From: Sipunculus nudus
Taxonomy: Eukaryota; Annelida; Sipuncula; Golfingiida; Sipunculidae
Direction: 5' to 3'
Assembly: GCA_026874595.1 (NCBI GenBank)
Contig: CM049313.1
Coordinates: 77,758,659-77,822,658, forward strand
Length of the DNA: 64,000 nucleotides
Part shown: positions 27,494 through 41,500 of the stretch, one piece after another
Layout of the letters: each line of letters begins with the position of its first letter
Numbering within the stretch: the first letter of the stretch is position 1
The notes under the pieces: model-generated
What the model saw: the letters and a program-made list of their open reading frames with translations, nothing else
The model's database searches: none
What the model was told of the DNA's origin: nothing
Made by a program: the position numbers and the translations under genes

Positions 27494-30400
27494 CCAGTAT
27501 GTATTTTTATAATAAATAAATAAATGTTTACACAGACATATATGCCTTAATATTCTTTGTTCGCTTCATGCTGAGACTTAGGCCACCTGAGACTTGGGAC
27601 CACCTGTGACTTAAGACCGCTTTTGTTGTGGCACATCAGGTGGTCTTAACTCTCAGGTTTTACTGTATATAATACAGACCTAATTTCTGGCATGTACATA
27701 GGAACTATATACAGGAATATTTATAGTAAACATGAGGAAACACAGATGAGTGGTTTTGATATTAGGCAGTCCTGAAGTGTGAAAATAGGTTTTCAATAAA
27801 AAATTGAGGTTTTTCCTTAATTTCTCAAAGGAACGAAGTCGCAAAGACCCAGTTTTCGGCTTGGTAGGAGATCTTAGGGACATCTAACATTATGCCGAAT
27901 TTTGGATTCCTAGGTCTTACGGTTTCAGAGCGTGCCACATCTACTGACGGACGGACAGACTGAGGGACGACGGACAATGGACCACAACTATAGCTCAGAT
28001 GACTTTTAGTCAGGTGAGCTGAAAATGTCATCAACCTGGTGGTTAAAGTGACCTTTTCAGCATGATACACAAGACATACTGAATATACCCAGTGAATAAA
28101 TTAAGTATAATTCTATGTAGCAGAATACACATTATTACAGAACTAACATAAAATAATGGATTAATAATCGATAATCTTTTTATTCTTTCAAATATCAAAC
28201 ATGATTTTCATACGGATTTCTGCCATTAGTATACATATATCTCTGTAATTTTGTTGTAGGTCTTCAGATGTATTTTCATAAAAGTTAAATCATGTATATC
28301 ATGTACTCCTCCATAAAAAGATGCTTAACCAAAGAGGTCATGAAATATATTGACTATTATTTTATCCTAGTGATTCATTGTGATATTTATTGTGAGGCAT
28401 ACCGGCCCAAGAATATTTGTAAGTTAGTGATCAAAAACCCAATTTTTCAGAAAACTATGTATTTCATTCATATTTTGCCATTTAAATATTTCAATATGCA
28501 GATCATATTAAATATCTACACTACTGCTTTACTTAACTAGAATCATTCACGAGACAGTGTCAGTAATTGGAAAATTACGAACTTGTATGTAGAAATTATC
28601 CTCTTAACACATTCTGAAAAATCTAGGGGAAGAGATAATGGAATCCACATTCTTTACAAAGATGAGTTACTTCCAATTGAAAATTTCCTATTTTATGTTA
28701 CAGCAAAGACACTATTTATAGTATTTTTGGTGACACTGCAGATATAGGTCCCCGTGATCCAACATGGTTAAACGTGCTTTGTTTAAAAATCCTTAATCAA
28801 ACAGTTGCAGAATATTTTTCAATACAATATATCGATATACTAGATGTGGATAGACAATGGTCCTCAGAGGGCCCCGCGTTTCTGCTAGTGCAGGACTAGT
28901 TTACATATGGGCAAAAAATTAAGTTAAATTTGAAAAATATCACAAACAAAAAAAGGTTTTTATCAATATGCATGAGGGAAAAAATCATACTGGATTAAAG
29001 AAGATATGTGTGCAATAGAAAATCACCAAATGTAGTCTGTTAGCCATATTTGATTTTGAGCAAGTCTGTGATTCAATAGGTCTGGAGCCCTCCTAGGGAC
29101 CAATGATCCCTGAAAATTTGGAAAAGCTGAAGTATGTTGTTTTTTAGTTATCACACACAAAAGAAAATCAGCATTTCGGCAGTGGTGACCATACTGAAAT
29201 TCCAACAGGTCTGTAATTCAAAAGGTCTGGAGCCCTTACAAGTACAATGCATCCCTGTGAATTTGGGAAAGCTGCAGGATGTGGTTTTTTGTTGAGTTAT
29301 CGCACATGAAAGAAAATCAGCAATTGCACTGTGGTGGCCATATTGGAATTCCTACAGGTCTGTTATTAAATAGGTTTGGAGCCCTTATAGGTACCAATCA
29401 TCCCTGTGAATTCGGGAAAGCTGCAGTAGGTTGTTGAGTTGTCAGGCACGAAAGAAAATCAGCGATCGGGCTGTGGCGGCCATACTGTAATTCCAACAGG
29501 TCTGTTATTCAATAGGTCTGGAGCCGTAAGGGGTACCAATCATCCCTGTGAATTTGGTAAAGCTGCAGTATGTTGTTATTGAGTTATTGCGTGCAAAAGA
29601 AAATCAGGAATTAGGCTGTGGCGGCCATATTTGAATTCCGACAAGTCTGTAATTCGATAGGTCTGGAGCTGTCATAGGTACCAATCATCCCAGTGAATTT
29701 GGGAAAGCTAGAGTATGTTGTTGCTGAGTTATTGCTTGCAAAAAAAATCAGCAATTGGGCTAAGGCGGCCATATTTGAATTTTGACTAGTCTGTAATTCG
29801 ATAGGTCTGAAGCCCTCTTTAGTACCAATCATCCCTGTGAATTTTGGAAAGCTGCAGTATGTTGTTGTTGAGTTATTGCGTGCGAAAGAAAGTGTCACTG
29901 ACAGAAGGACGGATGGACGGAAGGACGGACTGACACGGTGACCACTATAGGGCACCGCTTATCAAGCGGGGCCCTAATAAAGATATGCAGACATCTTGGC
30001 AATAGGACCAAATTCCCCATGGAAATACTTGCTTTGAATTAAATGAATTCTGTGGGTAACATAACTTTATGAGGAGCCTGATATTTCAATTTTACAGTGG
30101 TGCATCACTATTTGATAAGGATAAATCAAACAGGAAAACATAAACTGAGACATCAGCTGAAATCAATCTATTACACAGTATTTTTCAATAAGGATGGTCA
30201 GGGGATGCCCACAGGTGATTCCTAATTCAATAAAGAGAGATTATGTAAAAATTGAAAATAAAGGCATCAGAAATGTAAAAAGATATGACAAAAATATATC
30301 ATGTGAGAATACCAACAAGATATACCTGCCATAAAAATGAGAACTGGATATGAGTAACTGATTTGAAATATTGCGTTGCTTGTGAAATGTTGAAAGCAGA

Positions 30401-33400
30401 TGGATGGACAGACAAACTGAATGAACAAATTTTCCAAATTTACACTGCATATTTACTGACGAGTAACTGAATATAAAACAATAGATGGAACAACAATTGC
30501 AGTGCCTTATGTATACCAATACTATTAAAGGGACATAATCAGGAGCAATATTTTGCCTACTCTTCCACACTAACAGTTCAGTTTTGCTTTATACAAAAAT
30601 TTACCAGCAAAAACATCCCAGCAGACAGGCTCAGTACCTTGCAAGGCAATAGTTTAGCAGGTACCAATAAATTTTATAGGGAAGAGGCTATTTTTCGTGT
30701 TAATTCAACATGCTTTATACATGATTGGGCGCTTTAATTCAATAAGTCTATATCCAAAATATTAATTTAATTCAGTCTATGCAACAGGACAGATGTATTT
30801 ATTAATAAGCTGGGTTCATATTTTTAATTTGTCTGAGTTAATGAGAAAATAATGTAGACAACTTCCTTTTTTCACTTTACTCATCCTAAGGGAAAGTGTT
30901 ACTTTCCTGTTAATGCTGAACCCTATAAGTAACAGCCAAAAGTAAGATCTAAACATAATTTTGTACCTGAATGATTTATAATGAGTATTCTGTATGTCAG
31001 CAAGCATACTTTATGATCATTCCTTGCTGTATCAAATCCGCCTTAACTTAAGAGGATACTGAGTGTATGCTAATACTGGTGTCTGCAAGCAGTGGAAAAC
31101 TGTAGCATTCATTTTAACTTTTGTTTTTTTTTGTTCTTTAGATTATAATGGTGACTATAATCCTACATGACTTGCTCATGGCGTACAATTGTAAGCACAT
31201 ACAAACAAATATCTGTTACAATAACCTTACACTGGCCCAGTAATAGCCTTAAATAAAATTGTTACAGTTTTGACATTGGTTATCATAACGATGCACAATA
31301 TCTATTCCAAATATAAACAAAACAACACCTGTGGTTTTAATATAAGGCACTCATGCTTTTACTGGAAAAAGGAAATTTTCCTTATTTTTTTCCGAAGGAA
31401 CAAAGTAACAGTGACCAAGTTTTGGGTTTGGTAGGCGACCATAGGGATACCTAACTGCACGAGAATTTTTGATTTGTAGGTCCAAAGGTTTCAATTAATG
31501 CCCTTTTAACAGCCTGTCAGACAAATGGACATAGGCCCATTGCTGCAGCTCTGACTTAAAGTCAGCTGAGCTAAAAATCATTCATCTTATTTATGCATCC
31601 TGTTCATGGGGGCAGAAGGGAAGCCCAGCTCAACAGTTACCATGTTAGGTGAGTAAATATATTTCTTGCTGATTTGATGAGGTACCTTATATTCCATTCT
31701 GTAATATCTATGAATTATGCAATATTGACTAGCAGGTGATTTGTGGCAGGTATATAGGAAATATATGGAGGAATCTTTATGCCAAATATGAACAAAAACA
31801 TGCAAGTGCGTAGTTTCAATATAAGGTAGTCCTGAAGTGTGACAATAAGTTTTCAATGGAAAATTTTGTCTAAAATTGTCAAAAGAAAAAAAAAGTTGCA
31901 GTGACCTAATTTTTAGTTTGGTATAACTATGAGAACTTAGAAACATCCAACTGTAAGGCCAAAAAAAATAAAAGGTATGGTACTCAGGCACCGCCCGCAT
32001 CAATTTTTACCCCCCGCATCAAAAATTTTTATTTTGATTTTTATCTTTCAAGAAGATAAATAATACAATTTTTGTAGTGCTTTTACCTGTTTAGCAAAAA
32101 AAATTGTTATTTTCATGCTTTTCCCTGATCATATGACATTTTTATCGAAACATTCAAAAAGGTCAAAAATAAAATACCGCCCGCCCTCACTGATTTCTGA
32201 AAAAAAGTGCCTGAGAACCACCCCCTTATTTTGTTTTGGCCTGTAAATGGATGGCTGGACTGAAGGATGGACCATCACTACAAGGCTCAAATAATCTGAG
32301 CTAAAGAAGGTATGATTATTAAAAGCAGAATCTCATGTCCATACAGTTCTCATATGTTTATACCAGTTAAAATCCAAGTCCCAAGACTGACTAACTATTT
32401 AGGTCTTACTATATTTCATTCAATTATATACACTTCAAAATAATCTCATCTATCTTCTATGCCTAAAATGCCTAAGCCGAAATGTTAAATGAAAGTTTGG
32501 GTGTCAGGATGAAAAGTTGCCTGTGGGACAAGAGGACAACTACATTAAAATATAGCAGAAAATGCTAAGGTATACTACAGACAATTATATGTTGCTCAAA
32601 GGCAACATAACAGATCACCAGTGGCCACACAGAAGAAGAATATAGCAAACTGAATATATTTTAAAAAAATCAAAGCAGTAAAAATCTAAAATCAACAACC
32701 ATTTATTAAAATAACCATAATCAGTATAAAGTTTGCTTGATTAGCAGATGGCATAATAAGTAGATGCTGAGCTACATAGGCAACATTGGTAAAAGTAATT
32801 TTCTGGTAACACTTCAATGACTGTATTTATGGATGATTATCACAGATCCTGTTTAACACATAGCTTTAACAATCATAAAGATTGAGACATTTATGTTACA
32901 TTTATATTAACTTCAACTATTTTACAATTACCTGGTATATTAACTATAATTGTGCTCCTCGACACCATAAATGTAAATAATACTTGTCATGAGATAAGTC
33001 TGTATATTTTATTGCTGACTGATATTTTATTGCTAGATAGTAAGATTTAATATAATATGTAAACAAACTATTCTCTATAATTTGATATAAAAATTAAATT
33101 ATAACTAATCAAAAAGCATCATTACACATTAAATTATACATAATATTGTGACCTATGACTGATTACTAAAGCTAGATAATCAAATACATTCAAACATTAA
33201 GCCCCGTTTCAAATTCATCGACATTTTATGCCCTTAAGATAATGTTAGTAAACAACAATGAAAGGTGGAGAAGAATAATAAAAACAAACACAGTAAAATA
33301 ATAAACCAAACACTCTAAAAGAATGATCACACATTATAGCACCGGTAATGAAATTGAGCAGAAATGAACTAATATAAAAATTTTGAAAGGCAGGAGTTCA

Positions 33401-36400
33401 CACAAAGATTATTATGCAGGTTTTTTTTTAATTTAACTGAAAATTTTTCAGTTAAAGTCTGGTTTTTCAGGGTAGGTACAGCCATAATGTTGAATGATGA
33501 TGCTGGCAGCGTAGTTTCCACAGCGTACACATTCAGATATTGGCTTATTGTGGACCAGCTGGGAGAGGAAACCACCGACAAATGCGTCTCCACATCCATT
33601 GGTGTCCTTGATCTTCTCTTTGGGCATCTTGATGATTTCGTACTTAGAGACCTGGCCAGCCTGCCCGATGATCGTAGGATCACTACCCTGAGTAATTACC
33701 ACAGTGCGAGGTCTCGCAGTGTTCTTCTTGGGAAGCAAAGATATTTTAGCAGCCATTTCTGACAGGCTAGAAGCTTCTATACCCTCCAGCTTGCAGAATA
33801 ATGCCATTTCTGTTTCGTTTCCAAAAAGAATATCAGTGTGCAACATTATGTCAGTTTTGTCAGATTGGAAAAATTCACATAGAAATGGAGCAGATAGGTT
33901 CATGACCAAGATTTTATTGTTCTTGCAGGCATGATCAGCAATCATTTCAATGCTCTTTGGACTGACACTAAATACAAATCCACCAATGTAATAGCAATGT
34001 GCCTTCTCAACTAGTGCCCAGTTCACAGGGTCTTGTAAGAATTTGTGACTTAGATGGTTTGCCGCGCCTAACCTAGTGGTGAGCGATCGGTCAACTCCTG
34101 TAATTACAGCACCACAGACACCGGTCGGGTGATTCTTGTCCACCTGGTAGTGAACGTTGACACCAACCTTCCCTGCTTTCTCTCGCAAAATCGCTGCCAT
34201 TTCATCATCACCAACACATCCCATAAAAGTAGTGGCCTTTGGGTAACCAAGAAGCCACTGGGCCACTCTAATGGTGTTTTGGGTTGCACCACCTACAATA
34301 TACTCTGGCGTGAATTTGCTGACCAGTTCTTCAAACATTGCATCATGCTTGTTGTCAGCCAGTATGGCATCATTGGCTTTAAGATCATATTTCTCAAGGA
34401 ACGATTTATCAGTACACACTGTGATGTCAAGTAGTGGATTTCCAAGTCCGAAAAGAATTCCTTCCTGGTTCTGGGCCATTCTGGTGTAGCAGCGTTGCTG
34501 GCTTGTGAACCTGGTGGATGACCCCTAAAATGTACCATCAACAATATGGTACAGCCAAATGTGGAAATGGTACTTTGTTTTCACATGTTAATAACATTGT
34601 CAGATTTATCTGATATTTTGTAACTGAGGAACTATCTATCATTATTTATTGATATTCCTGTGGTAAACATAAAATTATCACTAAGCAAAAAACATAAACA
34701 ACTACTGCACATGATACTCTCAAGCTCAGTTGTATGTTTTGTTTGTGAGTGCCATCTTTAGTGAACATTTTGCAAATGCTGTTTGTCATATATGTTGTAT
34801 TAAACTGACTTTCTTAATAATCTGACTCTCCTATCAATCAGGTCTTGATTTACAATGAATTAAACAAAACCCTGTATTAAGTACCTTACAATATTATGGT
34901 ATTAAAGGCCATATACATTCAAATGTATGTGTAAGATATGTACTGGAAGGTGGAAGATATCATGAATATTCTAAACAGGTTCATAACGTATGTTTAAGAA
35001 AATTTACAGCTGCTCAAACACGTGTGTCCCTACGACCAGGTCACATTGGCAAATACAGGTCAAAGGTCACACCAATGGTTTGCTATATACTTTATAGAGT
35101 AGACAGTGCCACTTGAACATAGGATAAACAGGACTTTTTAATATGTCATGTGTACAAAAGCTGGGAGTACCAAATGGCAAACAAGACTGTAAAGCAAAGG
35201 TGGTATTAAAATGTTAAAAATTCTAACCTGTGTCATAAAGAACTGATAGTAAGATATATGTATCCTGAATATTTGTTCAACCCATCAAAATAGGCTGCTT
35301 TATTTAAGGCTACACTCTTCTCTCCAGGGAAAGCAGGACTTCTTAAGTTTTGTACTAAGAATAAAGATGTATGATGTCAGTTTTTTTTCAATTATAAATA
35401 ACTGTTGGTTAATGAAATTAACAACAGGTATGTTATATTAATCCATGCATATTGAAAGATGTAGACCATTTACTAAGTAAATCACTTGCTTGCAGTATTC
35501 CCCAACAGAAAAATATATGTTTACCACAACTTAAGTGCACATAATAAACAGCCTAGGTTCACAGAGGGGATATAACAGTGCCCTTGTTTTTTTTTTAACC
35601 ATTACTAAGTACACAAGTATTCTGAGGTTTACCTGCCCACCTGTGTCCCTAACTAAAATACAGCAATAAGAAAACAGTACATAAGGCCCTGTTTGGGCAT
35701 CATACCTGGGAATGAGTTCAGTGCAGAAACAAGACCAGATCACTGTACAACTGTCTCAGCACCAGGACTGAGGCTGTCCCAGTATGCAATTGATACATTT
35801 TTTTCTTTGGCCTTTAATAAAAGCCCTGCTTTTATTCATGTATTATCTCTAAAATATTTACCCACAATTAGTGTATGACAACCTTTATGCTATGTAGGTC
35901 TACATTTTTGATTGACCTAGGATTGCTTCCTTTTTAAATGCACTTACTTTGTTCAATAAAAGCCTGGGCTATTAATTGAGCAATATCCTATGTTTGGTTG
36001 ATCTGGATCCACCAAGCTGTGGCTAAGTTGATCCTGGGTATATATAACCCTCCCACACAGCAACTCCAACCTCAAACCTGGGCAGCCTAATATAATTATA
36101 TTAATGTGTGATTGTCTGCTCTATGTACTTACTGCTGTAGATTGGCAGATGTAAGCCACTGCTTTTGATGTTCCATTTTAACCCACTGGCCAAGCTGGTT
36201 CCCCCCTCCCCCCAATGACCTGTCTTTGTTTCAGTTTTTCCATTGCACTGAACAATCTAATGCTAAAGGACCCCTGAAATTATACATTTCTGATAGCTAA
36301 GTAGATTCTATAAATTTTGGTAAATATAAACTTTGTTTTGGAGGAATATGTTTGAATTTATAAGAATTTTAATTAATTTAAATATTTAACAAAAAAACAG

Positions 36401-38551
36401 TTTATTCCAGCACATCTTAAGTAGGTACAGACTATATTTTTTAATTAATTGAAAATCTATATAAAAATCCCCAGGATTTTTTGTGAGTTAAGTTAAAAAA
36501 TTATGATTTAACAGAGTATTTAAAATTTTGAAACCCTCACAAATCATTTAATTTTTTTTTTTCGTTTTTCCAAAATAAAATCCAAATTTAACAAATGCTT
36601 TTTAGTTCTCATTTAAACAACTACATATGTCAAAGATGGTATGTTTTGGACAAGTTATTACTGAGGAATAACGCTCTAAAGATAGGATGTTTAAGTGAAA
36701 TGAAGTTTTGAGAAAAAAGGCCAAAAACTACATTAGAAGGGATTATTTTGTCCACAGACATAACTAAGCACACCGCATGTTGACAGTCACATGAATTGTG
36801 ACAAGACAGCAGTTCTTATCAAACCATGCCACAATATCATGGACTAGTTAAAAACAAATAAAAACAATGAAAGTTTGTCATGTCAAAAGAGAAACCTATC
36901 AAACACAACGTGCCCTGGCTGCTTATAGTCTTGGCCGAGTGACAATGTGGGCTGATTACCAAAAGGCCTGGAAATGTGCAGGTACAGCTATAGGTGTGCC
37001 GGTGCTGAGCTGGGCCTGATTGGAAACTGCATGCTTACACAGGAACTACGGGAGTGGGGTAAATGGCCATTCAAGGAGAATGAGGATGACTTACTTATCA
37101 TTAACACCATTTATAGGTGTTTGTGAGTTGAAAATAAAATAAGCTTTCAAAGAGGATACAAATCTCACATACTCATAGGTCTAAGTCACATGTGAAGCCT
37201 TGACTTGTTTCTCAGATGGAAGCAGGGAGACAATGGTTTGTAACATCTATACACCATGCATACACATGTATGTCACAGAGAGCCTGTTTTTATCATGTAA
37301 CAGCAAATTCGTGGAATTTATGTCCCCTGCTTCTGCCTCTTGTTATTTTAGCTTCCTGTGATCTTTGTACTTGCCTTCTCAATGTTTTAGTTTTTATTTT
37401 CCCCTGAAGATGTCTCCACATGTCATAATGCCTGTGTTTTAGATTTCATTGTCCCCTGAAGATGTCTCCACTATCAATTTTTGTTGTGAATGAGGAACAT
37501 AAGGAAAAATGTTTGTTTGTTTTAGAGCTGGTGATAAAAAATTTTCAGACAAACACTTCAAAACCAATCCCAAACAAGGTGTGCATGCTAGCAATCATTG
37601 ACCAAACTTTTTAATGAAATTGGATAATATTTAGGAAAGTTAATGCATGGAAACTAAGAACTGACGGATGGAAGTGAGAGGAACATACAGACAGAAAGGA
37701 AGACACAAAAACACAAATCAAGGTCCCCCATTCTGCAAAACTGTGGACAATAAGGTTTATTTGCATATAATCAGCATATAATTACCAATTAAACAATCAA
37801 CAAATAACAGCATCAGAGACAGTCTGGGGTTCACAAGGTTCGGCCCGCTGAGACTTGTTGAGTTAATTCAACATCTGCAGTTTACCAACAGGCATTTGAG
37901 ATTTGCATGGTCGGCCAATCATATTTTGTTTATTATGTATGTAATATTTAGTAGTTGTGACATTGACAGCATATCAAGCAGCCTATTTGGAAATAATTTT
38001 GCGTGTCTCTCGATTAGCCAAGGATAAAGCAGAAATAACATGATGCCATATAAACGTTTGTATTCCAATATACACGTCAATTGAGAGAAAGGTCACCAAT
38101 ACTACAATATGACACTAACAGATCACTCACAAGGATGTATGCATTTGCATACTAATTAGCTCAAATTGGGGTTGCTCTACTAAGCTTATCTAAGCTGACA
38201 TCCTACCACTGTCAACTCTGGCCGCCCTTCTGGAACAGACTTGGCCCAGGCATTAATTACTGTGGATTCAGAATTGTTTGTTGGGTTTTTATTTTTGTGG
38301 AATTTGTGGGTATCTTGTATCCACAAAATTAAAACCCAAAGATTATTAAGTTATTATAGAATTTTTGAAAGTTTGCCATCCCTGTGAGTTTTTATTGACT
38401 GTTATCTCGGTCCACTCTATAAATGCTGATTAATAAAACACCCAAAACTACAAGTAGCCTAATAATTACCAAATACATTAAGTGTAAGATAAGGAAAGAT
38501 ATTCATTGTATCCGCCAAAACAGAGTTTTGCGGATACTATGTTTTCAGCTG

Positions 38552-38592
<41 letters not shown>

Positions 38593-41500
38593 GTAGGTGT
38601 CCGGAGAACTCCTCCGTAACCGCTGGGCGGAATTTTCCGAAACCCGGGATTATGTTCGGGTCACATGTGAACTGCTGCGCCCCGATTTTGTTTTGACCTC
38701 TGACCTTTCCTTTGCGCTCTGCGTCCGTTTGTGCGTCTGTTTCCACACATAAACCCACATATCTCGGGAACCGTTTGACCGATCAGGAAAATTTTTTTGC
38801 ACAAATGTAGCCCTCGGAGAGCTTTATTACATACACCAAAAATGGTGGCGCCACCTGCAACCATGTTTGCACAGTGTCCATCTGTTCGTCTGCCTTGGGT
38901 TAAAATCACTCATATCTCTGCAGTGACTTGACTAATTCACCTGAAATTGGGCATGCGTAAACATCCTGGATAGCTTTTCTGATTTTATGACAGGTGGCGC
39001 CACCTACATTCACGTTTACGCTGCAGACATCCAAGCTCATATCTCGGGAACCGTTTGACCGATCAGGAAAATTCTTTTGCACAAATGTAGCCCTTGGACA
39101 GCTTTATAACATACACCAAAAATGGTGGCGCCACCTGCAACCATGTTTGCACAGTGTCCATCTGTTCGTCTGCCTTGGGTTAAAATCACTCATATCTCTG
39201 CAGTGACTTGACTAATTCACCTGAAATTGGGCATGCGTATACATCCTGGATAGCTTTTCTGATTTTATGACAGGTGGCGCCACCTACATTCACGTTTACG
39301 CTGCAGACATCAAAAGTCATATCTCAGGAACCGTTTGACCGATCAGGAAAATTCTTTTGCACAAATGTAGCCCTTGGAGAGCTTTATAACATACACCAAA
39401 AATGGTGGCGCTACCTGCAACCATGTTTGCACAGTGTCCATCTGTTTGTCTGCCTTGGGTTAAAATCACTCATATCTCTGCAGTGACTTGACTAATTCAC
39501 CTGAAATTTAGCATGCGTATACATCCTGGATAGCTTTTCTGATTTTATGACAGGTGGCGCCACCTACATTCACGTTTACGCTGCAGACATCCAAGCTCAT
39601 ATCTCAGGAACCGTTTGACCGATCAGGAAAAGTTTTTTGCACAAATGTAGCCCTTGGAGAGCTTTATAACATACACCGAAAATGGTGGCACCACCTGCAA
39701 CCATGTTTGCACAGTGTCCATCTGTTCGTCTGCCTTGGGTTAAAATCACTCATATTTCTGCAGTGGTTTGACTAATTCACCTGAAATTTGGCATGCTTAT
39801 ACATCCTGGATAGCTTTTCTGATTTTATGACAGGTGGCGCCACCTACAATCAAGTTTACGCTGCGACATCCAAGCTCATATCTAGGGAACCGTTTGACCG
39901 ATTGGGCCAAAATTTTGCATGTGTATAAATCTCACATAGCTCTTTATCATACGCAAAACTGGTGGCGCCACCTGCAGCCATGTTTGCACAGCTCCCATCT
40001 GTTTGTCTGCCATGGGATAAAATATCCATGCTAATATGCAACACTTCACCCGTTCCACTCTGATTTAGGCGGATACAAGTAGTCGCTTGTCGACTACCCG
40101 TATTCTAGTTTTCACATGGTGTGCACCCGGTGAGACGCATCCCGATAAGACGTACGTCCCAACGGACCGTGCGATAAAACGCAGGGCGGCAGGACGCACT
40201 ATATAAACAATGACGAGTGGCCAGTAGGACGCACTCCATAAACATCGCCCCTTCACCAATTAGGCGTGTCGTGCTGCGGGACCCGGCGTGTTTACCTCAT
40301 GCCCGTCTACGTCTCTCTTTCAAAAGTGTATTTTTATTACTAAAACTACGCTAAACGAACCCTGCGTGTATACTTTCTGCCCGTCTACGTCTCTCTTTCA
40401 TAAGTGTATTTTTTATGACTAAAACTATGCTAAACGAACCCTGCGTGTATACTTTCTGCCCGTCTACGTCTCTCTTTCATAAGTGTATTTTTTATGGCTA
40501 AAACTACGCTAAACGAACCCTGCGTGTATACATCCTGCCCAGATACGTCTCTCTTTTATAAGTGTATTTTTTATGACTAAAACAACGCTAAACAAACCCT
40601 CCTGAGTAACACCTATGATCGTCACCACAGCTGAGTCTGTGAATTCATCTGGAGGCAATCAGTAGTAAGCCACAAACATTAATTATAAGTCATTAATTAT
40701 AATTCCCTTCCTTCTTCGCTCCTTCCATCCTTCTTTCTTCCCTTCGTTATCTGATTCTTTCTTTCAGTCTTTCTTTCTTTCAGTCTTTCATTCTGTCTTT
40801 CAGTCTTTCTTTCTTTCTTTCAGTCTTTCTTTCTTTATTTCATTCTTTCTTTCATTCTTTCTTTCATTCTTTCTTTCTTTCTTTCAGTCTCTCTTTCTTT
40901 CTTTCAGTCTTTCTTTCTTTCAGTCTTTCATTCTGTCTTTCAGTCTTTCATTCTGTCTTTCAGTCTTTCTTTCTTTCTTTCAGTCTTTCTTTCTTGATTT
41001 CATTCTTTCTTTCATTCTTTCTTTCTTTCTTTCAGTCTCTCTTTCTTTATTTCAGTCTTTCTTTCAGTCTTTCTTTCTTTCAGTCTTTCTTTCAGTTTTT
41101 CTTTCTCTTTTTTCTTTCTATCAGTCTTTCAGTTTTTCCTTCATTCTTCCCTTCGTTACATGTTTAATTACTTCTTTCTTTTTTTTTCTTTCAGTCTTTC
41201 TTTCTTTCAGCCTTTCTTTCTTTCAGTCTTTCTTTCTTTCAGTCTTTCAGTCTTTCCTTCATCCTTCCATTCGTTACATGATTCTTACTTTCTTTCTTTT
41301 TTTCTTTCTTTCATTCCTTCTTTCAGTCTTTCTTTCTTTCTTTCAGTCTTTCTTTCTTTCAGTCTTTCTTTCTTTCAATCATTTTTTCTTTCAGCCTTTC
41401 TTTCTTTCAGTCTTTCTATCTTTCTTTCAGTCTTTCCTTCATCCTTCCCTTCGTTACATGTTTCTTTCTTTCTTTCTTTCTTTCAGTCTTTCAGTCTTTC

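Larger units (their letters stand above)
24116..28025 (+). repeat. E-family dispersed element, interrupted copy
   Basis: The left end is ACAAGGGACCCATGGGTCAC followed by GTCGCTCAGCTGAATTTTGG. The body includes a G-run/GA-repeat at 24853-24878 and two tandem copies of a roughly 700-bp core (25040-25650, 25686-28025). The right end has an ACGGACGGACAGAC tail and a GCTCAG..GTGAGC hairpin at 27994-28020. Removing the 1.6-kb insertion at 26065-27665 restores collinearity with copies at 52525 and 60736. No transposase is recognisable, so it is non-autonomous or a decayed remnant. Confidence 0.75.

Noticed and set aside
33421-33429. A9 stretch just after the ADK stop as a retroposed poly(A) tail
   Set aside because: It is short, only 19 nt after the stop and has no AATAAA before it. 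Better signals lie about 420 nt downstream.
33487-34544. Several plus- and minus-strand frames overlapping ADK
   Set aside because: They are shadows of the conserved ADK reading frame.
38994-40034. Four similar 66-73-codon frames (MAPPTFTFTLQTSK-type)
   Set aside because: They are the same frame in each 280-bp unit of a transposon core and end at the same place in the unit. No protein is recognised.
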